Below, piece by piece: positions 36,150 to 45,394 of a stretch of DNA of 64,000 nt. The stretch comes from an uncultured Bacilli bacterium (GTDB taxonomy: Bacteria; Bacillota_I; Bacilli_A; RF39; UBA660). The stretch is from positions 169,279-233,278 of the forward strand of contig CAKPFG010000001.1 in assembly GCA_934153675.1 (NCBI GenBank), given 5' to 3'. Both the position numbers and the translations under genes were made by a program. Each line of letters starts with the position of its first letter. The stretch's first letter is position 1. The notes under the pieces are model-generated. The model searched no databases. It saw only the letters and a program-made list of their open reading frames with translations, and was not told the origin of the DNA.

Positions 36150-36341
36150 ACTGTTTTAATATATTTTTTAAATAACTAACATTATTATTACTGAATATCC
36201 ATAAGCATGCAAATACCACACATAAAAATTAGAATTTTCAGACTTTCTCATTGTCCAACATCAAGAATTTTAGTTATATATCCATTTTTTCTCTATTACT
36301 TGATGGCACAACGGTTTCGTTTATTTTTTCATATCTTATAA
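36150..36341. other. gap without a supported gene
   Basis: Minus-strand frames show short interrupted peptides (for example YEKINETVVPSSNREKMDI before a stop near 36290), possibly a last trace of a lost gene. I see no intact ORF, promoter or RNA that I can support. Confidence 0.3.
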
Positions 36342-37904
36342 TTAATTATTTTTTTTATATTTCAACATGATTTTTTCTGCACATTTAAGACCATCTAAAG
36401 CAGAGGATGTAATACCTCCTGCATACCCAGCTCCTTCTCCTATTGGATAAAGTCCTTCAATAGCTTCCATATCAAAATTTCTAACAATTCTTATAGGGGA
36501 TGATGTCCTAGTTTCAACAGCAGAAATAATAGCTGATTTACTAAAACCATTTATTTTTCTACTAAAATAATCTATCCCTTCTTTTAAAGCATCTGTTATA
36601 TAATTTGGTAAAATCCTATTTATATCATAAAATTCATAATCACCTTTCATTACAGGCTTTACATCTTTAAAATTTGAAGATTTTTGACCTCTTTTAAAAT
36701 CTTCATATAATTGAACTGGTATTTTTCCTTTACAACAATTATAAGCAATATTTTCTATTTTCTCTTGAAATTTCAAACCATCTAAAGGATTTTTACCATA
36801 ATCTTTATCATTTACAGTAACTACTATAGCACTATTAGCATTAGCACTTTCCCTTTTATAATTACTCATACCATTAATAACAAGTTTTTCATGTTCACTT
36901 GAGGCATTAACAACATAACCACCAGGACACATACAAAAAGTATAAACGCCTCGATTATTAGACGATTTATAAGTTAATTTATAACTAGCTGTTAATATAT
37001 CTCCCCCATATTGACTTTTATTTATTAATTTTTGGCTTTGTTGGATACGAACACCTATTGCAAATGGTTTTGATTTTATTTCTATATTTTTACAAGATAA
37101 CATTCTAAAAGTATCCCTAGCACTGTTGCCTATTGCAAGTACTAATAAATTGGTCTTTACTACTTTACCATTACTAAGTTTAATACTATTTACTTTATCA
37201 GATATATTTATATCAATTAATTTGGTATTATAAATAAATTCTCCACCATTAGCAATTATTTTTTTTCTTAAATTTATAATAACATCCCTTAGTATATCTG
37301 TTCCAATATGTGGTTTATTATCATACATTATATCCTCATTCGCACCACATTCTACAAACGTCTTTAAAATAAATTTGATTCTATTGTTTTTATCTTTAAC
37401 TAAAGTATTTAACTTACCATCAGAAAAAGTTCCTGCTCCCCCTTCACCAAATTGAACATTAGATTCTAAATTTAATTTTCCACCATTAAAAAAACAATTT
37501 ACATCCTTTACCCTATTTTCTACTTTATCTCCTCTTTCAATGATAGTTGTTTTATAGCCATTTAAAGATAATAAATAAGCACAAAACAAACCAGCAGGTC
37601 CACTACCTATAATTATAATTTTATTTTCTATTTTCTTATTACCACTAACTTGATACTTATAATCTATTGGAGGTGCTTTCATTATATCTTTATCTTTTAT
37701 TTTACTCAACACTTTATCCTCATCATATACTGATACTAAAACTTCATATATGTAGTATAACTTAGGCTTATATCTAGCATCAATACTTCTTTTATTAATA
37801 ATTATTTTATTAATAAAAGAAGCATTAATTAATAATCTTTCACTTACTTTTTCTTTTAATTGATTGCTGTTAATAGGAATTTTTATTTGTCTAATTAATA
37901 TCAT
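36342..37904 (-). CDS. FAD-dependent oxidoreductase (COG2509-like)
   Basis: 520 residues from the ATG at 37904 (GGTGA site, overlapping the upstream gene by 14 bp). There is an N-terminal RNA-binding-like alpha/beta part, then the dinucleotide loop IIIGSGPAGLFCAYLLSLNGY with the acidic IIERG. VQFGEGGAGTFSDGKLNTLVKD and MCPGGYVVNASSE are hallmarks of this uncharacterised Bacillota FAD family. The end has PIGEGAGYAGGITSSALDGLKCAEKI. Substrate unknown. Confidence 0.85.
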   Translation of the reverse strand: MILIRQIKIPINSNQLKEKVSERLLINASFINKIIINKRSIDARYKPKLYYIYEVLVSVYDEDKVLSKIKDKDIMKAPPIDYKYQVSGNKKIENKIIIIGSGPAGLFCAYLLSLNGYKTTIIERGDKVENRVKDVNCFFNGGKLNLESNVQFGEGGAGTFSDGKLNTLVKDKNNRIKFILKTFVECGANEDIMYDNKPHIGTDILRDVIINLRKKIIANGGEFIYNTKLIDINISDKVNSIKLSNGKVVKTNLLVLAIGNSARDTFRMLSCKNIEIKSKPFAIGVRIQQSQKLINKSQYGGDILTASYKLTYKSSNNRGVYTFCMCPGGYVVNASSEHEKLVINGMSNYKRESANANSAIVVTVNDKDYGKNPLDGLKFQEKIENIAYNCCKGKIPVQLYEDFKRGQKSSNFKDVKPVMKGDYEFYDINRILPNYITDALKEGIDYFSRKINGFSKSAIISAVETRTSSPIRIVRNFDMEAIEGLYPIGEGAGYAGGITSSALDGLKCAEKIMLKYKKNN

Positions 37905-39096
37905 AATTTTCACCTGCAATCAATCCTGAGATAAAAGCAAATCCTAAGTTATAGCCACCACAAACACCATCACAGTCAAGTAATTCCCCGGCTATATACA
38001 AATTTTTATTATATTTAGATTCTAAGGTATTTATATTAACTTCACTAAGTGAAATGCCACCAGTACAAACTTGAGCATCATCATAACCTTTAGTATTTAT
38101 TATTTTAAGTGGGAAACTTGTAACTAATCTTTCTAATTTGTTCTTTCTTTTTAAATCAATTGAATCCCATTTTTCTTCATTATTAATATCAGATAAATTT
38201 AAAAATAAATTGACTAAATTATAATTAATAAGTTGATCCATAAGTTCACTAACAGATCTATTTTTTACAATGTCATTACGATTATTCATATAACTTATAA
38301 AATTATTTATATTAGGTAAAAAATTAATTACAATGACCTCTTTTTTATGATTATATAATCCGCGAGCAACCACTCCACTTAATTGAAATACACAAATACC
38401 ACTTATTCCATAACTTGTAAGTTGAATTTCGCCAGAACTTTCTATAATCAATTTTTCATCTTCATATAATTTTAAATTAACATCACACCTAATACCTTTC
38501 CATTTATTAAAATAAGATTCATCCCCAACTAATTTTACTAAAGCTGGTAACGGTTTTATTATATTATGACCTAATTTTTTTAAAAATTTATATCCATCAC
38601 CTGTTGATCCTGTTTTTCCACAAGCTAAAGAACCAGTCGCAAGGATTACTTTATCGCAAGAAAATTCTCCCATATTTGTTTTTATAATATATTTATCTTT
38701 CTTGATAATATCCAATACATTACAATTTGTAATAATATTTACCCCTCTTATTTTGGCTTCTTTAACTAAAGCTTCTTTTACACTAATTGCTTGACTTGAT
38801 GATGGATAATAATATCCATTCCTTATTTTGGGAACGATTCCTATTTTATCTAATAATGATAAGACTTTTTCTTGATTTTTCAATGTTATAATATGCTTTA
38901 AAAGATTCATATTTTGACTATTAAAATAATCAATTTTAAAATCACTATTCCAATAATTACATTTACCATTTCCTGTAATTAATAATTTTTTCCCACATTT
39001 ATTATTCTTTTCAAGCAAAATAACTTCATTTTTGGTTGCTGAAGTAATGCTTGCAACAAGGCCTGATGCACCACCACCAATAACTATTACTTTCAT
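37891..39096 (-). CDS. NAD(P)/FAD-dependent oxidoreductase, HI0933/BaiN-like
   Basis: 401 residues with the N-terminal FAD loop VIVIGGGASGLVASITSA and LLEKNNKCGKKLLITGNGKCNYWN. VILATGSLACGKTGSTGDGYKFLKKLGH and the C-terminal VCTGGISLSEVN plus LYIAGELLDCDGVCGGYNLGFAFISG also match. This is the HI0933-like flavoprotein family, some members of which reduce bile-acid intermediates or act as aminoacetone oxidases. The reaction here is not known. It overlaps the next FAD gene. Confidence 0.88.
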   Translation of the reverse strand: MKVIVIGGGASGLVASITSATKNEVILLEKNNKCGKKLLITGNGKCNYWNSDFKIDYFNSQNMNLLKHIITLKNQEKVLSLLDKIGIVPKIRNGYYYPSSSQAISVKEALVKEAKIRGVNIITNCNVLDIIKKDKYIIKTNMGEFSCDKVILATGSLACGKTGSTGDGYKFLKKLGHNIIKPLPALVKLVGDESYFNKWKGIRCDVNLKLYEDEKLIIESSGEIQLTSYGISGICVFQLSGVVARGLYNHKKEVIVINFLPNINNFISYMNNRNDIVKNRSVSELMDQLINYNLVNLFLNLSDINNEEKWDSIDLKRKNKLERLVTSFPLKIINTKGYDDAQVCTGGISLSEVNINTLESKYNKNLYIAGELLDCDGVCGGYNLGFAFISGLIAGENYDIN

Positions 39097-39145
39097 AATT
39101 CCTCCAAATTATTATTTTAAAAAAATTATCAGTAACTTGATAATT

Positions 39146-40519
39146 TTAAAATTTAATTTTCTCCATTATATAATCTACTAATTCTTCTAATTTAACTATC
39201 TCTTGTTTCATTGTATCTCTATATCTTACAGTTACAGTATTAGAATTTAATGTATCATCATCTACTGTAATACAAAATGGTGTACCAATTACATCAGCAC
39301 GACGATATCTTTTTCCAATTGATGCTGTTTCATCATAATCTGTCATAAAATGTTTTGATAAAAGATTAAATACTTCATCAGCTTTCTTTCCATGTATTTT
39401 TTTAACGAGTGGTAAAACTGTTGCTTTATATGGAGCAAGAGCAGGATGTATTTTTAAAACATCTCTTTTTTTACCATCTTCTAAAATTTCTTCAGTTAAA
39501 GCATCACATATAACAGCTAAAAATAATCTATCAACACCTACTGAAGGCTCTATTACATAAGGCACATATTTTTCATTTGTTAAAGGATCTAAATATCTTA
39601 AATCTTCATTGGAATGAGATATATGCGTTGACAAATCATAATCAGTACGATCAGCAATCCCCCATAATTCACCAAACCCCATAGGATATTTATATTCTAT
39701 ATCTGTTGTTGCATTACTATAAAAACTAAGTTCTTCTTTTTTATGATCTCTATAACGCAAGTTATTAGGATTAATACCGATATCAATTAAAAACTGATAA
39801 CAATATTCTTTAAAATACTTATGATATTCTAAATCAGTTCCAGGTTTACAGAAAAATTCCAATTCCATTTGCTCAAACTCACGCATACGAAATATAAAAT
39901 TCCCCGGCGTTATTTCATTACGAAATGACTTTCCAATTTGGGCTATTCCAAATGGTATTTTAGCACGACAACTACGTTCAACGTTTTTAAAATTAACAAA
40001 TATTCCTTGGGCTGTTTCCCCTCTTAAATATACTTTACTTTTATTATTAGAAACAACGCCCATATTAGTTTCAAACAATAAATTAAATTGGCGAATACCT
40101 GTAAAATCTACACTACCACATTTTGGGCAACATATATTATTATCCTTAATATATTGTTCTAATTTTTCATTTTCCCATCCATCACCAGTTTCTTTTCCAT
40201 TTGTAAAATCTTCTATTAATTTATCTGCGCGATATCTAGATTTACAATTTTTACAATCAAGAAGAGGATCTGAAAAACTATTTACATGTCCTGATGCTTC
40301 CCATACCTTAGGATTCATAATAATAGCAGTATCAAGTCCATAAATATTTTTATGTTCCTGTACCATCCTTTTATGCCATAATGCTTTAATATTCTCTTTA
40401 AGTTCTCTACCTAAAGGGCCACAATCAAAACTATTTGCAAGACCTCCATAAATTTCACTACCCTTATACATATATCCATATTGTTTACAATAATTAGCAA
40501 TATCTTCTATACTTTTCAT
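39146..40519 (-). CDS. glyS: glycyl-tRNA synthetase, homodimeric type
   Basis: A class II alpha2 synthetase. The start at 40519 is fixed by AGGAGG and yields MKSIEDIANYCKQYGYMYKGSEIYGG; an earlier in-frame ATG at 40582 lies inside the leader hairpin and is rejected. Motif 2 is KSFRNEITPGNFIFRMREFEQMELEFFC. A zinc-like Cys set (CKNCKSRYRADK ... CCPKCGSVDFTG) lies in the insertion, motif 3 is PSVGVDRLFLAVI, and the anticodon-binding domain ends the protein. 457 residues. Preceded by a structured leader (40520-40636). Confidence 0.96.
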   Translation of the reverse strand: MKSIEDIANYCKQYGYMYKGSEIYGGLANSFDCGPLGRELKENIKALWHKRMVQEHKNIYGLDTAIIMNPKVWEASGHVNSFSDPLLDCKNCKSRYRADKLIEDFTNGKETGDGWENEKLEQYIKDNNICCPKCGSVDFTGIRQFNLLFETNMGVVSNNKSKVYLRGETAQGIFVNFKNVERSCRAKIPFGIAQIGKSFRNEITPGNFIFRMREFEQMELEFFCKPGTDLEYHKYFKEYCYQFLIDIGINPNNLRYRDHKKEELSFYSNATTDIEYKYPMGFGELWGIADRTDYDLSTHISHSNEDLRYLDPLTNEKYVPYVIEPSVGVDRLFLAVICDALTEEILEDGKKRDVLKIHPALAPYKATVLPLVKKIHGKKADEVFNLLSKHFMTDYDETASIGKRYRRADVIGTPFCITVDDDTLNSNTVTVRYRDTMKQEIVKLEELVDYIMEKIKF

Positions 40520-40636
40520 TTGATTCCTCCTATTTAAATAAAAAAAGTCCAAAATGTAAGAGTGAGATCCACGCTTTTTCACCTTACTTTGAACTATTAA
40601 CTATACTCAAAAATTTCAACCTCGTCATCACTTTAC
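40520..40636 (-). promoter_or_regulatory. attenuator-like leader of glyS (possible degenerate glycine T-box)
   Basis: The leader starts after a strong promoter at 40643-40671. It ends in a long stem pairing TTCAAAGTAAGGTGA with TCACTCTTACATTTTG, followed by seven Ts, before the AGGAGG of glyS. The loop contains GCGTGGATC, similar to the T-box core GGGTGGAACC, with UGGA able to pair with the UCCA end expected of tRNA-Gly. The region before it (GATGACGAGG) recalls T-box leader starts, but there is no room for a full stem I. So this is either a minimal T-box or another attenuator. Confidence 0.45.
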
Positions 40637-40642
40637 AAAAAT

Positions 40643-40671
40643 ATTATATTATATTTTTTTTAATAATTCAA
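40643..40671 (-). promoter_or_regulatory. sigma-A-type promoter of glyS
   Basis: Minus strand: TTGAAT (40666-40671), spacer of 17, TATAAT (40643-40648); it overlaps the end of recO. Confidence 0.65.
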
Positions 40672-41384
40672 GACTTTAAATACATATCCTTAAAAAAAAC
40701 TTTTTGTCTTAAAAAAAGCCCCGTATATTTATCATAATAATCATCTAAAAATTTGTTTATAAAAAGAAGATATGAATTATCAAGGTTTATACTTTCCAAT
40801 TTATCTAATTCTATATTTTTATATATTTTAATCAATTTCAATATTTTTTTATCCATTTTTATATTGGAACAATTACTACACAAGAATCCTGAATAATCTA
40901 ACGACAAACAGGTAATATTGGAATTATTACATAAAGCACAACTTTCTAAATTTAATTTCAATCCCAAATAAGGTAAAAGTTTTACTTCTATTATATTTAC
41001 TATAGCTAAGGGATTTATATTATCATTTATTTTATTTAAACTAGATAACAAAAATGAATACAATTCTTTGCTTTTATTTTGTTTAAAAACCTGTGTAATT
41101 AATGATACTATATAACTGCTAGCACTTAATTTAACTATATCTTTTAATATATTCTTATAATTCTTTTTTTCACTAGCACTTTTTAAAATTGATAAATCAT
41201 GTTCATATATTAAAAAAGATCCATATGTTAAATACGTTGTTGCTGTAAAATTTTTATTAGTTATTTTCTTACTTCCCTTAGCAAGAACATTTATAATTCC
41301 ATCACAAGTAAATATCTTAATAATTTTACTTGTTTCTTTATATGAAATTTCTCCTACTACAATACCTTCTATTTTTTTAATCAT
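40668..41384 (-). CDS. recO: DNA repair protein RecO
   Basis: A recombination mediator that loads RecA with RecR. From ATG 41384 (238 residues) it reads MIKKIEGIVVGEISYKETSKIIKIFT, the N-terminal OB fold. A helical domain and a zinc finger with four Cys (CALC ... CSNC) follow. An upstream frame of 37 codons lacks support. The gene follows the DUF1653 gene, overlapping it by 8 bp, in the era-yqzL-recO order of Bacillota. Confidence 0.92.
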   Translation of the reverse strand: MIKKIEGIVVGEISYKETSKIIKIFTCDGIINVLAKGSKKITNKNFTATTYLTYGSFLIYEHDLSILKSASEKKNYKNILKDIVKLSASSYIVSLITQVFKQNKSKELYSFLLSSLNKINDNINPLAIVNIIEVKLLPYLGLKLNLESCALCNNSNITCLSLDYSGFLCSNCSNIKMDKKILKLIKIYKNIELDKLESINLDNSYLLFINKFLDDYYDKYTGLFLRQKVFFKDMYLKS

Positions 41385-41625
41385 AATCTTCAACCAATTT
41401 AAAACGATATTCTTGGGTTTCGTTAGGATATAGATCTTTATCAACTTTTTCACAAAACATTTCAATTGGCCTAGTCCAAATACGGTGTTTACCATCTAAT
41501 TCTTCATATACAACAATTTCTTTTAAAGATTCACCTTTGGGGGTTGTTGAATCATTTGCTATAAATAAAACACGATAATATTTACCAGAAAAATGTCTAT
41601 AAACTTTTCCTATTATTACTTCCAT
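41377..41625 (-). CDS. DUF1653 protein
   Basis: 82 residues with GKVYRHFSGKYYRVLFIA, EIVVYEELDGKHRIWTRPIEMFCEKVD, the standard DUF1653 pattern (YRHFKG.YY ... VVY ... W.RP..MF). Function unknown. It overlaps yqzL upstream and recO downstream. Confidence 0.85.
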   Translation of the reverse strand: MEVIIGKVYRHFSGKYYRVLFIANDSTTPKGESLKEIVVYEELDGKHRIWTRPIEMFCEKVDKDLYPNETQEYRFKLVEDYD

Positions 41626-41707
41626 CCATCTTCCTCATTTCAACAAACTTCATATAATATTCAATTTTACCAGTATTTTTAAATAATAACCAATATAATT
41701 CTTTCAT
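41597..41707 (-). CDS. yqzL: YqzL-like small protein between era and recO
   Basis: A 36-residue ORF with GGTGA ribosome site: MKELYWLLFKNTGKIEYYM then KFVEMRKMD. The W..F..TG.I..Y pattern and its position between era and recO match the short YqzL family of Bacillota. It overlaps the start of DUF1653 by 29 bp in another frame. Function unknown. Confidence 0.65.
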   Translation of the reverse strand: MKELYWLLFKNTGKIEYYMKFVEMRKMDGSNNRKSL

Positions 41708-41745
41708 TTTATCACCTATTTTATTATGTAAAATAGTAATAATTT

Positions 41746-42630
41746 TTATTCTTTGAAATCGGTAAATCCATATTCACTTAAATATTTTTCTCTATCTCGC
41801 CACTTTTTTACTGTTTTTACAAACAATTCCAAATAAATTTTTTTATTTAACAAAGACTCTATTTCTATACGTGCACTGGTACCTATTTTTTTTATTTTAT
41901 CTCCCTTAGAACCTATCACAATTTTCTTTAAGGAAGTTCTATCTACTATAATGCTTACAACAATATTATAAGCATTATTATTACGAATAATACTTTCTGT
42001 TTTACAAGTTATACTATGTGGAACTTCTTCTTTGGTTTGATTAAATACTTTTTCTCTTACTATTTCTGCAATTTGAAACTCAATTGATTTATCGACTATA
42101 TCATTTTTACCATAATATAAAATATTATCAGGTAAATATTTTTCTAAAACATTAATAAGTTCTTTTATATTATTCTTTTTTAAAGCCGATATAGGAACAA
42201 TATCCTTAAAATTGTAAATATTGTTATAGAGGCTTATCAATTTAATAAGCATTTCTTTACTTATTGCATCTATTTTATTTATAACTAGTATAACATCTTT
42301 TTTTGTTTTCTTTATTTCTTCTAAAATAAATCTATCTCCAGCCCCCAAACCACTAGTATCAACAACAAACATAATAAAGTCAGCATCATTTATACTATAA
42401 TAGGCTTGACTATTTAATGTTTTACCTAATTTAGAATTAGGTTTATGAATTCCAGGTGTATCAACAAATATAATTTGTGTATCATCTTTATTATAAATGC
42501 CACGAATTATATTACGTGTAGTTTGAGGTTTATTTGATGTAATAGCCACTTTTTTCCCTATAATACTATTAATTAAAGTAGATTTACCTACATTAGGCCT
42601 ACCAACAACTGCAACAAAACCACTTTTCAT
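41746..42630 (-). CDS. era: GTPase Era
   Basis: A 294-residue GTPase of 30S maturation. G1 is GRPNVGKSTLINSI, G2 NKPQTTRN, G3 DTPGIHKP, G4 NKID. The C-terminal KH domain has the GSKGDKIKKIGTSARIEIESLL motif that binds the 3' end of 16S rRNA. It follows ybeY by one base, as usual. Confidence 0.98.
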   Translation of the reverse strand: MKSGFVAVVGRPNVGKSTLINSIIGKKVAITSNKPQTTRNIIRGIYNKDDTQIIFVDTPGIHKPNSKLGKTLNSQAYYSINDADFIMFVVDTSGLGAGDRFILEEIKKTKKDVILVINKIDAISKEMLIKLISLYNNIYNFKDIVPISALKKNNIKELINVLEKYLPDNILYYGKNDIVDKSIEFQIAEIVREKVFNQTKEEVPHSITCKTESIIRNNNAYNIVVSIIVDRTSLKKIVIGSKGDKIKKIGTSARIEIESLLNKKIYLELFVKTVKKWRDREKYLSEYGFTDFKE

Positions 42631-42631
42631 A

Positions 42632-43084
42632 CTACCTCCTAATATCTAAATTATTAAGTATTTCGTCTTGTTTTTTAAACATTACTTTTTCATCTTCTTC
42701 TACCATATGATCATAACCTAGCAAATGCAAAATACCATGGGTTGTTAAAAATGATAATTCTCTTTTTAATGAATGTTTATAATAATCAGCTTGAGATTTT
42801 GCTTTATCTATTGATATATATATATCACCAAGTACTCTAATAGGAAGCTTTATAAATGTATCATCATCTTCCAAGGCAAAAGAAATAACATCAGTAGCAG
42901 AATCTTTGCCTCTATACTCTAAATTAATTTTATGTATTAAATCATTGTTCACAATAATAATATTAACGATAGCATTTTCTACATTTTCATATTCTAAGGC
43001 ATATTTTGCCACCATGTGCAATAAATTGCAATCAACTTTTTCTAATGTTTTATTAGTTATATTTATTTCATTCATATCAATCAC
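42632..43084 (-). CDS. ybeY: endoribonuclease YbeY
   Basis: A metal-dependent RNase of rRNA maturation. The zinc motif HGILHLLGYDH is intact and TDVISFALED precedes it. 150 residues. Located directly before era. Confidence 0.96.
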   Translation of the reverse strand: MIDMNEINITNKTLEKVDCNLLHMVAKYALEYENVENAIVNIIIVNNDLIHKINLEYRGKDSATDVISFALEDDDTFIKLPIRVLGDIYISIDKAKSQADYYKHSLKRELSFLTTHGILHLLGYDHMVEEDEKVMFKKQDEILNNLDIRR

Positions 43085-43123
43085 ATTATAATTATATAAT
43101 ATTTTCTTAAATGATTCAACTTT

Positions 43124-43600
43124 TTATCTTGATTTATATAATAAATATCCTACTAAAGAACCGATAACATTCAAAATAATATCGTCTATATCAAATACTC
43201 TCCCTATTAATAACTGAAATGTTTCTATTAAACTAGAGTAAATAATAGTAACTATTAAAATAAAAAAACATTTTGCCTTATAAAAGTATGCCAAAAATAA
43301 ACCAAATGGTATAAAAAGTAATATATTTCCTATTACATTTTTAAAAAATAAATTACTACCTATTTTATATCTAGTAATCTCTTTAAATAATTTCATATTA
43401 TTATCATTATAATTTAATATTTGCGTTGTAACTATATTAAATAAAATTAATAAATAAATAATAAAAAGGATTATTATAAATTCTTGTTTTATATTTATTT
43501 TTTGTTTAAGTTTTATTCTGTTTGTAATAATAAATAAGATATAACTTATAACTGATAAAACAATTAATTTGTAAGAATTAATTAGTATTGTTTGGCTCAT
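43124..43600 (-). CDS. VanZ-family membrane protein
   Basis: 158 residues with four to five membrane helices. NVIGNILLFIPFGLFLAY and IIYSSLIETFQLLIGRVFDIDDIILNVIGSLVGY are VanZ hallmarks. VanZ-like proteins affect glycopeptide susceptibility or phosphorylated-lipid traits in some bacteria. There are no van genes here. It overlaps the 3' end of yqfD by 23 bp. Confidence 0.85.
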   Translation of the reverse strand: MSQTILINSYKLIVLSVISYILFIITNRIKLKQKINIKQEFIIILFIIYLLILFNIVTTQILNYNDNNMKLFKEITRYKIGSNLFFKNVIGNILLFIPFGLFLAYFYKAKCFFILIVTIIYSSLIETFQLLIGRVFDIDDIILNVIGSLVGYLLYKSR

Positions 43601-44720
43601 AATAATCTATCTTTCTAGGAGATGAAATTATTTCAAAAGTACTTATAAATAATTCTAAATTAACATAGTTTTTCTCTTTTGAAGTTTTTAATATTTTAAC
43701 ATTTTTGATATATTCATCTTTAGTAAATTTCTTAGTTATTTTATCAAAAGCAGTCTTTATAGCTTTTTTCAAAGCTTCATCATAACTATTATTTTCATAA
43801 TCTAAAATAACCTCATGCTGACTTTGATAATTAATAGCTATAGGTAATAAATAATTTTTAAGTAAAGTATTATTCTTTTTTTCGTAATTTTTATATTTAT
43901 TGAAATTAAATAGTTCAATTTCTTTATTTAAAAAATTAATGGTAAATACATTCTTACTTTTATTAGTTTTTATTATATTTTTATATTTTAGTGGATATCT
44001 GCATTTAACCTTATACCATGTTTCACCATAAATATCCCCCATAGCCTCCACTGTATTAGTAATCTTATCATTCAAATAAATATAACCACTTACAATAACG
44101 TCTCCCTTTTTGACATAATCAAATCTATTTTTTACAATTTGACCATTTTTAACGTTCATTTTATATATAATTGCATTTTTTTTGGCAATTATACTTTGAT
44201 ATTTTACTTCTTTTTTTAAATGTGATTCCAATCTAGGCTCAAACCTTATAATATATTTACTACCAACACTTTCTATTTCTATCCAATCAATTTCATTTTT
44301 ATATTTATGTAAAATTCCTTCTTTTATTTTTTTTAATTTTTGATAACTTTTTTTAAAATGAAACATCCTTATATCATTTTGATATAAATAATCATTTATT
44401 TTTTTCTTCATTTTATTATCGTTAGTTATAATATCAATTCGAAATATTAAATTACTTAAAAAATAAATTGTCATAAAACTTATTGTAATAAAAAATAAAA
44501 TATATTTATAATTTACTATATCTTTTTTTATTTTAGTAAGACCTAAATAAGATATAATATTAATATCATATATTGTTTTATTTTTTATAATCTTTTCATA
44601 ATCTTTTTTATATACTTCTATTTTAACAGCATTTTTATTAATATAATTAATATTTAAAAGATCAATTCCTAATTTATTTAATCGAAAAATAAAATTATAA
44701 ATATTTTTCCCTTCAACCAT
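43578..44720 (-). CDS. yqfD: sporulation protein YqfD
   Basis: A 380-residue membrane protein made in the mother cell under sigma-E. It has an N-terminal POTRA/ribosomal-like region (IYNFIFRLNKLGIDLLNI), a membrane helix at about 72-92 and a long outside region. That region includes WIEIESVGSKYIIRFEPRLE, IIAKKNAIIYKMNVKNGQIVKN, DVIVSGYIY and EAMGDIYGETWYKV, all conserved in YqfD. It follows yqfC with a gap of 31 bp. Confidence 0.88.
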   Translation of the reverse strand: MVEGKNIYNFIFRLNKLGIDLLNINYINKNAVKIEVYKKDYEKIIKNKTIYDINIISYLGLTKIKKDIVNYKYILFFITISFMTIYFLSNLIFRIDIITNDNKMKKKINDYLYQNDIRMFHFKKSYQKLKKIKEGILHKYKNEIDWIEIESVGSKYIIRFEPRLESHLKKEVKYQSIIAKKNAIIYKMNVKNGQIVKNRFDYVKKGDVIVSGYIYLNDKITNTVEAMGDIYGETWYKVKCRYPLKYKNIIKTNKSKNVFTINFLNKEIELFNFNKYKNYEKKNNTLLKNYLLPIAINYQSQHEVILDYENNSYDEALKKAIKTAFDKITKKFTKDEYIKNVKILKTSKEKNYVNLELFISTFEIISSPRKIDYYEPNNTN

Positions 44721-44751
44721 TAAAACTAATTTATCATTATTTTTAATAATA

Positions 44752-44988
44752 TCACCTAAATTCTAATGAAGAAAAAGTTCCTTCTATTAATACTTCGTTT
44801 TTTTTAAGACGAGCTACTGACAAATTTTTCCCTTTTATTATCAAAATTTTATTAGAAAGATATCTAATTATAACTTGATTATTATCAAAATGACCCATTT
44901 CTTTATAATTTACTACATTTATTTTTTTATCTAAAATAGTAATTTTAAAATCATCTTCTAATATATATGAACGAATACCACTAAACAT
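44752..44988 (-). CDS. yqfC: sporulation protein YqfC
   Basis: 78 residues, beta-rich, with RSYILEDDFKITILDKKINVVNYKEMGHFDNNQVII and the ending GKNLSVARLKKNEVLIEG typical of YqfC/YabP-like coat or cortex proteins. It pairs with yqfD in the standard order. Start at 44988 with GGTGA. Confidence 0.85.
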   Translation of the reverse strand: MFSGIRSYILEDDFKITILDKKINVVNYKEMGHFDNNQVIIRYLSNKILIIKGKNLSVARLKKNEVLIEGTFSSLEFR

Positions 44989-45021
44989 AGTATCACCAAT
45001 ACTATTTTATTTAAATCAATA

Positions 45022-45043
45022 AAAAAAATACTAAAAATAGTAT
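45022..45043 (-). terminator. probable terminator after spoVAE
   Basis: A short stem, TACTA/TAGTA, followed by eight Ts on the minus strand, just after the spoVAE stop codon. The stem is only 5 bp. Confidence 0.4.
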
Positions 45044-45394
45044 TTAATCACGTGGTTTAAATATTAATGAGAAAAAGAAAGAAAATATAATTGCCGCTAC
45101 AATACCAGAAGAAGTTAAATCAAACATTCCTATAAAAAGACCCATAGCACCATAATTATTAACTGTATCCATTGCTCCATGAATTAATAAATGTCCAAAA
45201 GAAGTTATAGGCACAAGCGCTCCTCCTCCAGCCCATAAAACAAATTTATCATAAATATTAAATGAGTCTAAAAAAGCACCTACAACAACAAAAATAGTTG
45301 TAATATGTCCAGGCGTTAATTTGGTATTGTCAAGAATAATTTGACCTATCAAACAAACTATTCCACAAAAAATAAAAGCATTTAAATAAATCAT
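45044..45394 (-). CDS. spoVAE: stage V sporulation protein AE
   Basis: A small SpoVAC/AE-fold channel protein. From ATG 45394 (GGAGG site) it is 116 residues with several membrane helices. LTPGHITTIFVVVGAFLDSF, GGGALVPITSFGHLLIHGAMD and the FDLTSSGIVAAIIFSFF end are characteristic. Part of the channel that takes up dipicolinic acid in the forespore and releases it in germination. Overlaps spoVAD by 4 bp. Confidence 0.95.
   Translation of the reverse strand: MIYLNAFIFCGIVCLIGQIILDNTKLTPGHITTIFVVVGAFLDSFNIYDKFVLWAGGGALVPITSFGHLLIHGAMDTVNNYGAMGLFIGMFDLTSSGIVAAIIFSFFFSLIFKPRD

Noticed and set aside
39146..40582. Longer glyS start at 40582
   Set aside because: The added 21 codons are made from the leader hairpin; the ATG at 40519 has a perfect AGGAGG.
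41385..41495. N-terminal extension of recO
   Set aside because: It overlaps the DUF1653 gene in another frame and the RecO domain begins at 41384.
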